Assembly: GCA_025057995.1 (NCBI GenBank)
Contig: JANXEW010000001.1
Span: 186,001-250,000 of the forward strand
Origin: Thermofilaceae archaeon
GTDB taxonomy: Archaea > Thermoproteota > Thermoprotei > Thermofilales > Thermofilaceae
Direction of reading: 5' to 3'
DNA length: 64,000 nt
The notes below the pieces were generated by a model. The model saw nothing but the letters and a program-made list of their open reading frames with translations. It was not told where the DNA came from and ran no database searches. Every line of letters starts with the position of its first letter. Within the stretch, counting starts at the first letter, position 1. The position numbers and the translations under genes are program-made. Below are positions 50,703 through 58,561 of the stretch, piece by piece.

Positions 50703-51433
50703 AGGCTAAGGTTCTTACTTTTTTCCTAACTAAAGATGCGAGTACCTTCAACGTAGAAAACTTTGAGCGAGTAAAGAAGCAAATCGGTGTAATCCAAAGC
50801 ATATACGTGGTTTCGGCTGCTCCAGTGCCTGTTGGTAATAACGTCGTAGTACCCGTTCCACAACACTACCCTCTCCCAGTGAGAATCGGTATAACGATCA
50901 ACAGAGCTCTCGAAGAGTTTGATTTGAGCGAGTATACCCACCTTTTTAAGGTAGACAGCGATGTCAAACTACCGCGCGATTACCTCTCTAACCTGCTCTC
51001 TAAAAACAAGCCTGTAGCTGGAAGGGGAGTGGCGCTCCTTATTTCAACAGATTTTCTTAGAAAGCAACTAAGTGGAAAATACCCTGTAAGTTACTGCGAT
51101 GACGGTTATATTTCGGCCCTAAGTATAGCTGAAGGTGTTTGGCCTCCAGAATACAATGGCACTGGACTTTTCAAGTTCCCCGTACAACATCAACCACTAA
51201 GAGAGTACACGTACGGTTACGAGTACTACAAGTGGGGGCTTCCATTACCAATCTTCTTCCTCATATCGCCAATACTCCTAGCTACGAGGCAACGAGATGT
51301 AAGAAGTCTAGTCTATAACCTAGCAGGCTACTTGTCAGCAAGCATTAATTATGAAAAGAAATACCCTTGGTGGCGACGTTATTCCTACCATCGCACTAGT
51401 CACTTTGTAAGTAAACTCTTCAAGTTCAAATAG
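50699..51433 (+). CDS. Putative GT2-like glycosyltransferase
   Basis: A 244-residue protein with a short GT-A-like core: VLTFFLTKD, IQSIYVVSAAPVPV, NRALEEFDLSEYTHLFKVDSDVKLPRDYL (D-x-D in VDSDV, about residue 84), then a C-terminal amphipathic/membrane part (PIFFLISPILLATRQ). No full catalytic base motif is seen. The start is the GTG at 50699, overlapping the flavoprotein stop. Together with the two preceding genes it forms a single transcription unit. Confidence 0.6.
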   Translation: MKAKVLTFFLTKDASTFNVENFERVKKQIGVIQSIYVVSAAPVPVGNNVVVPVPQHYPLPVRIGITINRALEEFDLSEYTHLFKVDSDVKLPRDYLSNLLSKNKPVAGRGVALLISTDFLRKQLSGKYPVSYCDDGYISALSIAEGVWPPEYNGTGLFKFPVQHQPLREYTYGYEYYKWGLPLPIFFLISPILLATRQRDVRSLVYNLAGYLSASINYEKKYPWWRRYSYHRTSHFVSKLFKFK

Positions 51434-51527
51434 CCTTGACAGGCGGCTTCCCTACAATTCACTATGAACTTCTATAGGAGATACTCATGGAAATTCATTT
51501 GATTTTTACAATATAAGCGAGAAGTTA

Positions 51528-51564
51528 GAATATAAAATTCTGGTGATATTGGGAATATAAAATT
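51528..51564. repeat. Two direct copies of GAATATAAAATT, 25 bases apart
   Basis: GAATATAAAATT is found at 51528-51539 and 51553-51564, in the A/T-rich gap between two glycosyltransferase genes. Each copy contains a TATA-like TATAAAA. They could be tandem promoters or regulator sites, or remains of a short duplication. Confidence 0.5.
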
Positions 51565-51672
51565 TTCTTCAGCTAAGACTTGAACTTAAAATCGCTGGAA
51601 AACAAAAGTTACTTAGAGGATCATACTCTAATACACCTATCATAGCTGAGAGAACAGATAAGTAATTTAATT

Positions 51673-52767
51673 GTGGCAAGTTTAAGCTGGTCATCAAGAA
51701 AATTGATGTTTCAGAGTAGGGCGAATAGCGTGAGGCTGTTGATGGTATCCCCTCGTGTCGAGGGAATAGGCGGAGTAGCCCGACACGTATCAAAGCTAGT
51801 TTTTGAGCTCAAAGGCCGAGGGTTCGACGTCACAGTGGTCTCTACTGAGAATACATTCCATATTCCAATCAAAGGGCTCTATAACCCTAGCTTTTCACTT
51901 TTCTCCGCGGCAAAAGAAGTTCTTGAAAGATTACATGGCAAGTTTTTTGACGTAGCTCATGGGCATAACATCCCCTCTTGGCCGGCTGTCAAGGTAGCTC
52001 ACGCGACAGCTAAGATTCTCACGCAGCACGGTGTATATTCTGAACAGGTGAGAATGCTTCACGGTAAGCTCTTCGGCAGCATTGGCAAATGGGTTGAGTC
52101 GCGAGCCTTAAAAGAGGTAGATGCCTTAACCTGCGTCTCACGAAGTACCTGTGAGTACTACAGGAGCATGGGTATTGAAGCATATTATATACCAAACGCT
52201 GTTGATCTCGACGAAATGCCGAAAGAGGAGTTACGGCTATATGATAAGCAGGTCGTTTACGTTGGGAGGCTGAGCCCTGAGAAGGGGTTCGACGTACTCC
52301 TTGAGGCTGCCAATAGGATAGACGAAGACATTCATCTAGTGATCGTCGGCTCCGGAGTTAGAGAGCTGGAGGAGAGAGCTCTCGCACTGGCCCAGCGGTT
52401 AAGCAACTTCCACTTTCTCGGCTATAAACCGAGAGAGGAGACGTTGAGAATCATTAAAGGAAGCGACCTACTCATACTTCCGTCGCGTATCGAAGGACTC
52501 CCGACAGTCCTACTTGAAGCGATGGCGATGAAAGTTCCGATTATAGCATCAAGGATACCGGGCGTCTTAGACGCTCTTGACGAAAGTTGTGCCGTATTGA
52601 TCGAGCCCGAAAACCCGAATAAGCTAGCCGAAGCTATCAACACTTACGTAGCAGCGCACCCTAGAACACTGGTTGAAAGAGCGTACGAGAGAGTTGTCGC
52701 TGAATTCAACTGGGGAAAAGTAGTACAACAGTATATAGAGTTATACGAGCGTCTGTTGAGAGGCTAG
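51673..52767 (+). CDS. GT4 family glycosyltransferase
   Basis: A retaining GT-B glycosyltransferase of up to 364 residues. The N-terminal half has RLLMVSPRVEGIGGVARHV and VAHGHNIPSWPAVKVA; the C-terminal half has VVYVGRLSPEKGFDVLLEA, the donor-binding VIVGSGVRELEE, and the E-x7-E in PSRIEGLPTVLLEAMAMKVPII. Starts within the first 20 residues are unclear (GTG 51673, ATG 51706, GTG 51730); the conserved fold begins at residue 20, so a later start is likely. It probably extends the glycan made by the genes before it. Confidence 0.83.
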   Translation: MASLSWSSRKLMFQSRANSVRLLMVSPRVEGIGGVARHVSKLVFELKGRGFDVTVVSTENTFHIPIKGLYNPSFSLFSAAKEVLERLHGKFFDVAHGHNIPSWPAVKVAHATAKILTQHGVYSEQVRMLHGKLFGSIGKWVESRALKEVDALTCVSRSTCEYYRSMGIEAYYIPNAVDLDEMPKEELRLYDKQVVYVGRLSPEKGFDVLLEAANRIDEDIHLVIVGSGVRELEERALALAQRLSNFHFLGYKPREETLRIIKGSDLLILPSRIEGLPTVLLEAMAMKVPIIASRIPGVLDALDESCAVLIEPENPNKLAEAINTYVAAHPRTLVERAYERVVAEFNWGKVVQQYIELYERLLRG

Positions 52768-52976
52768 ATATCGGCGAGAAGCCTTCTTTCGCTTAAAGAG
52801 GCTAGGATCGTCTTAGCTAATCTCCTAGACTTTACCTTGACTAGTATTATAGGACCCATCTTTTCAACTATAATGTCTTGGAACCCACTGAGAAGGTCCA
52901 TTGCATCTCTTTTTGCTGGAATCGTAAAGAAGCCAAGTGGATCCCTCTTCCGAAGATAGCTGCTTAAATCCGGCAT
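52764..52976 (-). CDS. Hypothetical small protein
   Basis: A 70-residue protein of mixed pattern (SSYLRKRDPLGFF, PIILVKVKSRRLAKTILASL). No family was recognised. It overlaps the end of the GT4 gene by 4 bases on the other strand; a CTTAAAC box about 28 bases before its ATG makes expression plausible. It might be a chance frame. Confidence 0.4.
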   Translation of the reverse strand: MPDLSSYLRKRDPLGFFTIPAKRDAMDLLSGFQDIIVEKMGPIILVKVKSRRLAKTILASLSERRLLADI

Positions 52977-53285
52977 AATATCTTCATGTTAAGATTGTTT
53001 AAGGATTTCTGTTTACCTGGACATTTGTTAAGCAATGTATCTAGAGATAATGTCTAAACTATACAGGGGGCGAATGATGCCTGAGAAACGAGATAGGCTC
53101 ATGGTTACTTCAGAGGCCCGCCAAATTTGTGAAACAGTACTAAGGGTTAGGTTTAGACAAGTTTAGGAGATTTAGGATACTTTACAATAGGCGCTGGTGT
53201 GCAACGCTCCATTGATACAATGTATAAATCCATTTTTAAATAAAGAAAAGTTTATATATTAATCTCAAGCTATCTTTATGATGGG
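52977..53285. other. Gap without a recognised gene
   Basis: Nothing firm is seen. A 30-codon frame begins ATGATGCCTGAGAAACGAG near 53076, with GGGGG before it, and could be a very short peptide or noise. TTTATATATTA at 53251-53261 is the promoter TATA for the following ArsR-like gene, about 30 bases before its ATG. Confidence 0.35.
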
Positions 53286-53600
53286 ATGTGTGAAGTTAGC
53301 GGAGAAGTTGAGCTTGACAAGCTCATTCGGGTGTTGCACATGCTCGCAAACCCAATTAGGTTGAAGATGCTTGCGTTAATTGCCGTAAAACCGAGGCATG
53401 CATACGAGCTTTCTAAACTGTTGAACTTGTCATATCCATTAACGCATATACACCTTAGAGCAATGGAGCGTGCAGGACTTGTAGAGGGGTCGTACATTGA
53501 AGAGGCTAGAGTGAAGCGGGTTTATCAACTAAAAAATGTTCATCTTGTGATAAACCCTGAAACTCTAAGGAAACTGGGTGAAAAACTTGGAGGTGAGTAG
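53286..53600 (+). CDS. ArsR-like winged-helix transcriptional regulator
   Basis: A 104-residue ArsR-type regulator: helices LIRVLHMLANPIRLKMLALIAVKPRHAYELSKLLN, recognition helix YPLTHIHLRAMERAGLV, then wing (YIEEARVKRVYQL). Two ATGs lie upstream in another frame, so ATG 53286 is the start, about 30 bases after a strong TATA. No metal-binding cysteine motif is clear. It overlaps the membrane-protein gene by 23 bases and probably controls that gene and the ones after it. Confidence 0.8.
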   Translation: MCEVSGEVELDKLIRVLHMLANPIRLKMLALIAVKPRHAYELSKLLNLSYPLTHIHLRAMERAGLVEGSYIEEARVKRVYQLKNVHLVINPETLRKLGEKLGGE

Positions 53601-53970
53601 TGCTGTAGCATGGGTAGTTATACTCGCTGCTATAATGGCCGCTATCCTTATGGCTGTCTACGTGCCTGTTCGTCTCTTTGAACTTTCAGGTGAGGGCAAG
53701 TTAAACGTAATCGCAGCTGGTATCTTCAGTGCACTCGGGATAATCGCAGGGGCCTCCATAGCTTTTTTCACGGTAGTCGTCGGTATACCCATTCTTCTCG
53801 GGGCATGGGGTACTGGAGAGCGGGTTGAGGTTCCATTAAAGCAGAAAGAGCTGGAGGAAAAGCTTGTCGTTTATAGAGCTAGGCAGAGGGCTATGCTTGA
53901 GGAGCTTGACGAAGTAAGAAAGATCCTCGAGGAGATTAGAGATTTACTAAAAGAGGGGATGGGTGCTTGA
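53578..53970 (+). CDS. Small two-helix membrane protein with C-terminal coiled coil
   Basis: A protein of up to 130 residues: two membrane helices (about residues 9-29 and 45-76), a short linker, and a charged coiled-coil tail (QKELEEKLVVYRARQRAMLEELDEVRKILEEI). GTG 53578 is the first start; GTG 53593 is an alternative inside the GGAGGTGA sequence. It may anchor the small helical peptide encoded next. Function unknown. Confidence 0.6.
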   Translation: MKNLEVSSAVAWVVILAAIMAAILMAVYVPVRLFELSGEGKLNVIAAGIFSALGIIAGASIAFFTVVVGIPILLGAWGTGERVEVPLKQKELEEKLVVYRARQRAMLEELDEVRKILEEIRDLLKEGMGA

Positions 53971-54104
53971 ATAAGGAGTTAAGGTACACGAATCTTTCAG
54001 ATGAGGAAGTTGAACAACTAATTTTGCAGAAGCTTCGAGAAATCAAGAAGGCGCTGGAAGATATTCGGGAAATTTTCAAGAAAGCTAGTGTAGGGTATGA
54101 GTAA
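53967..54104 (+). CDS. Small helical peptide of 45 residues
   Basis: A TTG at 53967 overlaps the stop of the membrane protein (TTGA) and has AGAGGGGATGGG just before it. The product begins MNKELRYTNLSDEEVEQLIL and continues QKLREIKKALEDIREIFKKA, one long amphipathic helix similar in character to the coiled-coil tail of the preceding gene. Its stop overlaps the start of the broken downstream gene (ATGAGTAA). It is too short for most gene callers. Confidence 0.5.
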   Translation: MNKELRYTNLSDEEVEQLILQKLREIKKALEDIREIFKKASVGYE

Positions 54105-54728
54105 TATATTTGATCCTCACGAGCAAGCTCCTAAGGGCCATCGAGTTGGGAGTGGTTCTGCTCGTATAATCAGCGCAGGTACGCTAGCTGGAGGATCTCA
54201 TGAGAAAGTGAAGATAGGTAGCCCCGGCAGAGTAAAGGGATAAAAAGTCGAAAGGGTGAAAGAGGTAAGCGTAGCAAGTCATAACACTAGTCTAGAAACT
54301 ACATACGCGACACTCGCTGGCTCCACAAAAGCGGAAGGAAACTTGAAGGTTGGACTACCGAGGGTGGTTAATACATCACGGCGGGTAGGGTTGAAAAGAT
54401 AAACGTTTCAGTTCTTCTTAGGACACGAACTCTAAACGTGAATATGGATAGACTTAAGGGAGAGCTCTCTGCTGAGGAAAGGGTCACTGGTTCGCTAATA
54501 ATGCTGAAACCATCAAGTAACTCCCCAGATGATAATATTAAAGGAGGAAGTTACTATTCAGAAATTTGAAAAAGGTTTTAGGCTACTCTCAGCTTTCAGG
54601 AAACTGGTGTTTAAAACAGGATGTATTGAAGCTTAAAGCTGAGAGTAGAGGACGTGATAGTCGAAGTTTCTATTAACGCAGAAAAGATTGAGCACAAAGG
54701 TAGAGCGTTGGTCGAAGGTCTGGTATAG
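54097..54728 (+). pseudogene. Decayed repetitive polymer-forming/bactofilin-like protein gene
   Basis: From ATG 54097 the chain reads MSNIFDPHEQAPKGH, then GSGSARIISAGTLAGGSHEK and stops at 54241. The same kind of sequence resumes in other frames: VKEVSVAS with YATLAGSTKAEGNLKVG (about 54256-54360), TAGRVEKINVSVLLRTRTLN with GELSAEERVTGSL (about 54377-54510), and VEDVIVEVSINAEKI (about 54647-54728). The repeating AGS-x-K-x-EG type of line is typical of beta-helical polymer-forming proteins of archaeal SHOCT/DUF4097-like clusters. At least three frame changes are needed, so the gene is broken. Confidence 0.65.
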
Positions 54729-54780
54729 TGGGAAATAGCTGAAGCGTAGCGCCTATATACTTCTACGTTTTTCTTTTTTT

Positions 54781-55056
54781 ATGAAATCTTACCTGTTTCG
54801 CGTTGTAGTTCCCCGCCGGGATTTTCAACGGGTTGAATGGCTTAAGGATTTTCTAAACTCGGAGAACGTAAAGGTTCTCTACGCGAAGGTTGACTACCTG
54901 TTCAGTGAGCGGAGTGACCTTGACGCTGTAGAGGTAGCTTTCATCCTCACAGCTGAGCCGAGGGCTAGGAGGGAACTGGAGAGACGGCTTGCAGCTAGTC
55001 TTACGGGAAGCCTCGGCTTCTTCATCTCCTCCTCCTACAAGAAAGCTGGCGACTAG
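54781..55056 (+). CDS. Hypothetical protein
   Basis: A 91-residue alpha/beta protein (SYLFRVVVPRRDFQRVEWL, VKVLYAKVDYLFS, EPRARRELERRLAASLTG) with no recognised motif. A run of T residues precedes the ATG. It overlaps the convergent gene by 4 bases. Confidence 0.5.
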   Translation: MKSYLFRVVVPRRDFQRVEWLKDFLNSENVKVLYAKVDYLFSERSDLDAVEVAFILTAEPRARRELERRLAASLTGSLGFFISSSYKKAGD

Positions 55057-55337
55057 TCTCTCATAAGCTCGTTGAGTATGACCTTAGCGTCTTCAAGGGT
55101 GCCCGCCTCGTTGAGCCTGATGATCAGTCGGTCGGGCGCTACGTACGTTAGAGACTGCCCCTTATAGTCGTACTTCATGAGAGCTGAGCCGAGCTTAAGC
55201 TTCTGTCTAGCTCTTCTAGAAAGTCTTTTGATCACTTCATCCTCGTAACCTTTCCTTATCGTAGCTAGAAACGTTGCCGCCGTTTGACACACTATATCTA
55301 CTCGTTCAAAAAACTTGTCTATGTTCTCCTCAAACAC
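55053..55337 (-). CDS. Hypothetical protein
   Basis: A 94-residue protein: helical N-terminus (EENIDKFFERVDIVCQTAATFLATIRKG), basic middle (IKRLSRRARQKLKLG) and a strand-rich end (QSLTYVAPDRLIIRLNEAG). The basic middle could bind nucleic acid, but there is no family match. It converges on the 91-residue gene. Confidence 0.5.
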   Translation of the reverse strand: MFEENIDKFFERVDIVCQTAATFLATIRKGYEDEVIKRLSRRARQKLKLGSALMKYDYKGQSLTYVAPDRLIIRLNEAGTLEDAKVILNELMRD

Positions 55338-55413
55338 GTTTTTGTGACTTTAAGCAACGGTAAAAAGTTTTCTTCTTGAAAAAGAATATAAGGTTGCCTA
55401 CTGTTCTTCAATT

Positions 55414-55755
55414 ATGTTGCTTTCAACAACTCACTCGATACCCGGTTATAGAGTTACTCGAGTTTTAGGTGTAGTCACGGGGATGACCGTGAGGACGAGA
55501 GGCATGCTTGGAAGGTTTATCGCTGGAATTGAAGCTATGGTAGGCGGGAGAGCTGAGTCCTACATTATGGAATTGAAGAAGGCTAGGGAGGAGGCTGTGA
55601 GAGACCTTGTAGCAGAGGCTATGAGGCTTGGAGCTAACGCGGTGGTAGGAGTCGATTTCGAGACTAGTGAAGTTCTTGAGGGATTCGTCGTCATAACAGC
55701 TACAGGGACGGCTGTACTTGTAGAACCTGATCAACGTGTAGATCGAGCTCAGTAA
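55414..55755 (+). CDS. YbjQ/UPF0145 family protein
   Basis: A 113-residue protein of the YbjQ (UPF0145, heavy-metal-binding-like) family: TTHSIPGYRVTRVLGVVTG, then the conserved GRFIAGIEAMVGGRAESYIMELKKAREEAV and MRLGANAVVGVDFET near the C-terminus. These form ring-shaped oligomers; the role is not known. A GAATATAAGG box lies about 25 bases before the ATG, supporting a leaderless start. Confidence 0.88.
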   Translation: MLLSTTHSIPGYRVTRVLGVVTGMTVRTRGMLGRFIAGIEAMVGGRAESYIMELKKAREEAVRDLVAEAMRLGANAVVGVDFETSEVLEGFVVITATGTAVLVEPDQRVDRAQ

Positions 55756-55787
55756 CATTGAAATAAAGTACTAGGGTTAGAAACTAG

Positions 55788-55836
55788 ATGATGAAGGGTA
55801 CCAAATCGGATAAGTGAAGAGTTGGTGTATTACTGA
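55788..55836 (+). ncRNA. Probable C/D box sRNA (2'-O-methylation guide)
   Basis: In the gap between two convergent genes, the boxes fall in order: C ATGATGA (55788-55794), 12-base guide, D' CGGA (55807-55810, one change from CTGA), 3 bases, C' GTGAAGA (55814-55820, one change from RTGATGA), 12-base guide, D CTGA (55833-55836). Both guides are exactly 12 bases, the typical archaeal spacing. A TATA-like GAAATAAAGTA lies about 25 bases upstream. No terminal stem is seen, and the targets were not identified. Confidence 0.55.
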
Positions 55837-55854
55837 CCCTTTGGATTCGGTTTG

Positions 55855-57714
55855 CTACTGTGTACGTTTCACCCATACTATCATGGGGCCGGGTTCCCTG
55901 TTAGCCCAAGAGTAGTACGGTATTGCTTTGAACTCTACCTCCCTTGGGGTTACTTCCACGCTCCCGGCTGGAGCGTAGAGCCTGCCAGCCCACTTGCTAG
56001 AATCAAAGTAGAGGGCTGCGCCTTTCACTACGTTGACGCCGCCGAGGAGGTCTGGTCTCCACTCGACGTCGAGTTGACCTGGTACTATAGCGAGATCCCA
56101 GACGTCGTATACGTTGTCCGGCTGTTCAAGACAGTAGATGAGTGGCCCATGCCTTATAGCGACTCTACACGTGTTGTAAGTCACATGCGGATGGGCTTCG
56201 AGGAGAAGGGGTCCCATTTCGAAGACTAACCTAACTACATCCCCTTCCCTCCATCTCCTTTCAACTTTTACATATGATCCAGGGTTTACGTGCTCCAATC
56301 CTCGACCGTTTACTTCTACGCGAGCCTTCCTCGTCCAACCGGGTATCCGTAGGAATAGCGGGAACTCGTCTAACCCTTCCGGCTTGACCTTAACTTCCAC
56401 TACCCCTTCCCAAGGGTACACCGTACGCTGTTCCAAGTACACTGAACCGTCTTCTAGCTCTATCCTAGCTTTGTTAGCCGCGTAGAGGTTCAGGTATATG
56501 CCGTCTACAGACTTAGCGTAAATCATGGCAGGCGTATAAGCTATCAGCCTCGCTATATTGGGTGGGCAACAAGCGCACTCGAACCACGTTTGCCTCCTAT
56601 GCCCCCCTCTGTCGGCGAGAGGGTTCACGTAGAAGTATCGGTCGCCGCTTAAGGAGATGCCCGCTAAGGCTCCGTTGTATAAGGCTAGCTCCATTACATC
56701 AGCGAACCTCGCTTCTCCAGTCGCTAGCAACATCCTCCAGTTCCACATGACGTTCGCCACAGCTGCACAAGTTTCAGCGTAAGCTCGCTCGTTAGGTAGC
56801 TCGTAAGCTTCCCCGATCGCCTCCCCCTCATACCTTGATCCTACACCCCCTGTGACGTACATCTTCCTCTCAACTAGGTCCCGCCAAAGCCTTTCGAGCG
56901 CTTCTCTCAACTCTGGATCGCCGGTCTCCATGTAGACATCTGTAGCCCCGCAACAGAGGTACAGGGCTCTAACGGCGTGACCTGTCAACTCGCTAAGTCG
57001 TTTAAACGGTAGATGGTCTAAGTGGTATGGGCTACCTCCGATCAACCCCCTCCCCCTCCTCTCGATTAGAAGGTGGGCTAGCTCTAGGTACTCCCTCCTA
57101 CCCACCTCCCTGTAGAGCTCTACGAGGGCCATCTCTACCTCTGGATGCCCGTCTACCCCCTCCCTCCCCTCCGGTCCAAACACCTTGTAGATGTGATCGG
57201 CGAAACGTAGGGATACGTCCAGCAAATCGCGTTTCCCTTGAGCCCTGTGTCTAGCGACAGCAGCTTGGAAGAGGTGACCGGCGCAATACATCTCGTGTAG
57301 GTCTCGCAAGTTTTTCCACCTCTCATTTCTCTTTTCGAAGGTAAAGTATGTGTTTAGGTAGCCGTCCTCGTCTTGGGCTGCTGCAACTTCTTCCGCCACT
57401 TGATCCACCATCCTCTCAACGTGAGAGTCGTATTCATAAGCTAACGCGTACGACGCAGCTTCGATCCACTTGTAGACGTCGGAGTCATTGAAGACTAGAC
57501 CGCGGAAAGGGCCGCTGACCTTGCCTGCAGCTCTTCTAAAGTTGTCTAATCGTCCCGTCTCCTCGAGTAACCTATATTGAGTTGGTATAGTGACCTTTAG
57601 CAAGGTCTGAATCCTAGGAGCCCAGAAGGAGTCTTGAAGCCTCACGTCGTCCAAGGGGACTGGCTTAAGTTTTGCGTAAGCACTCCTTGAAGAATCTACT
57701 ACTACGGTACGCAT
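55855..57714 (-). CDS. GH127 beta-L-arabinofuranosidase-like enzyme
   Basis: A 619-residue protein of the GH127 family (formerly DUF1680). It starts with VRLQDSFWAPRI, has (alpha/alpha)6-barrel helices, then the conserved AYAETCAAVANVMWN glutamate segment and the cysteine cluster FECACCPPNIARLIAY that holds zinc and the nucleophilic cysteine. The C-terminal beta-domain ends with FKAIPYYSWANREPG. It removes arabinofuranose from plant-type or glycoprotein sugars. There is no signal peptide, so it would act inside on imported oligosaccharides. It stands alone on the minus strand. Confidence 0.9.
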   Translation of the reverse strand: MRTVVVDSSRSAYAKLKPVPLDDVRLQDSFWAPRIQTLLKVTIPTQYRLLEETGRLDNFRRAAGKVSGPFRGLVFNDSDVYKWIEAASYALAYEYDSHVERMVDQVAEEVAAAQDEDGYLNTYFTFEKRNERWKNLRDLHEMYCAGHLFQAAVARHRAQGKRDLLDVSLRFADHIYKVFGPEGREGVDGHPEVEMALVELYREVGRREYLELAHLLIERRGRGLIGGSPYHLDHLPFKRLSELTGHAVRALYLCCGATDVYMETGDPELREALERLWRDLVERKMYVTGGVGSRYEGEAIGEAYELPNERAYAETCAAVANVMWNWRMLLATGEARFADVMELALYNGALAGISLSGDRYFYVNPLADRGGHRRQTWFECACCPPNIARLIAYTPAMIYAKSVDGIYLNLYAANKARIELEDGSVYLEQRTVYPWEGVVEVKVKPEGLDEFPLFLRIPGWTRKARVEVNGRGLEHVNPGSYVKVERRWREGDVVRLVFEMGPLLLEAHPHVTYNTCRVAIRHGPLIYCLEQPDNVYDVWDLAIVPGQLDVEWRPDLLGGVNVVKGAALYFDSSKWAGRLYAPAGSVEVTPREVEFKAIPYYSWANREPGPMIVWVKRTQ

Positions 57715-57796
57715 CGGTAACTTCTTTTCTTCTCTCTATTTTATTCTTAGCGCAATACCTAAAAGAGGGAGTTTGCTGGCAAACCGGGTGGCTTAA

Positions 57797-58561
57797 GTGG
57801 CTGAAGTGGACGTAGTCGAAACTGAGAAGGTCGTCGAGGAAGCGCGTAGCACGTTAAAGCAGCTCAACGACCTACAGTACGAGTTGAGGGACTATGAGAG
57901 GAGAAGGGGGGAGATTCTGCGCATGTATTCCACGGGTCAAGTTTCTAGGGAAGTATACGAGGGGTTGATGAACGAACTTCGGCAGAAGATGTTGCCGATA
58001 GTTAAAAAGTATTTTGAAGCTAAGGGAGGTTTAAGGGAGCTGGAGTCGAAGCTCCGGTTGCTAGTCACCCGGTTGAGCGTCGAGGCGAAGGCTTCAGAAA
58101 GCTCTCTGTATAGGGCGAGTTTTGAGAGAGATCAGCGTATTAGACAAGTGTTGAATCGGGTTGGTGGAGCGCTAGAGGATGTTCAGAACTCCCTAAAGTC
58201 CGTTGACGTCGAGAGAGAGCTACGCATGCTTGACGTACTCCTCGACGCGTTGCCGAGGGAGGAAGTTAACGTTTGGAGGCAGGCGATAAACGAAGTTGTG
58301 GAAAGCTGGTCTCGGATACGATTCTCGTATGCTGGTAGGATTGAGGAAATAGAAAGGAGGATTGAAACTCTAAACGATATGTTAAGAGAGCTTGAAATTC
58401 GGTTTGCTGTAGGAGAGTTTGAGAGAGTAGACTATGAGGCACGCCGCTCGTCTACAGAGAAGGAAATGAGTGAACTACAATCGCAGCTTGAGGGATTACA
58501 GGAGAAACTAGAGGATCTTGACCTTATAGCCGCTAGGTGTAGAGAGTTTTTAAAAAGGTGA
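57797..58561 (+). CDS. Cytoplasmic coiled-coil protein
   Basis: A 254-residue, almost entirely helical, highly charged protein with coiled-coil heptads at about residues 5-100 and 150-250. Two short stretches have a SHOCT-like pattern (YSTGQVSREVYEGLMNELRQ at about 41-60 and AVGEFERVDYEARRSSTEKE at about 211-230). No TM or signal. Its stop overlaps the start of the large surface protein gene by 4 bases (GTGA), so the two are coupled. It may form an internal scaffold for the exporter-like complex. Confidence 0.7.
   Translation: MAEVDVVETEKVVEEARSTLKQLNDLQYELRDYERRRGEILRMYSTGQVSREVYEGLMNELRQKMLPIVKKYFEAKGGLRELESKLRLLVTRLSVEAKASESSLYRASFERDQRIRQVLNRVGGALEDVQNSLKSVDVERELRMLDVLLDALPREEVNVWRQAINEVVESWSRIRFSYAGRIEEIERRIETLNDMLRELEIRFAVGEFERVDYEARRSSTEKEMSELQSQLEGLQEKLEDLDLIAARCREFLKR

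Noticed and set aside
53068-53165. 30-codon frame with a G-rich ribosome-site-like sequence
   Set aside because: Too short and without a recognisable pattern; kept only as a remark in the gap entry.
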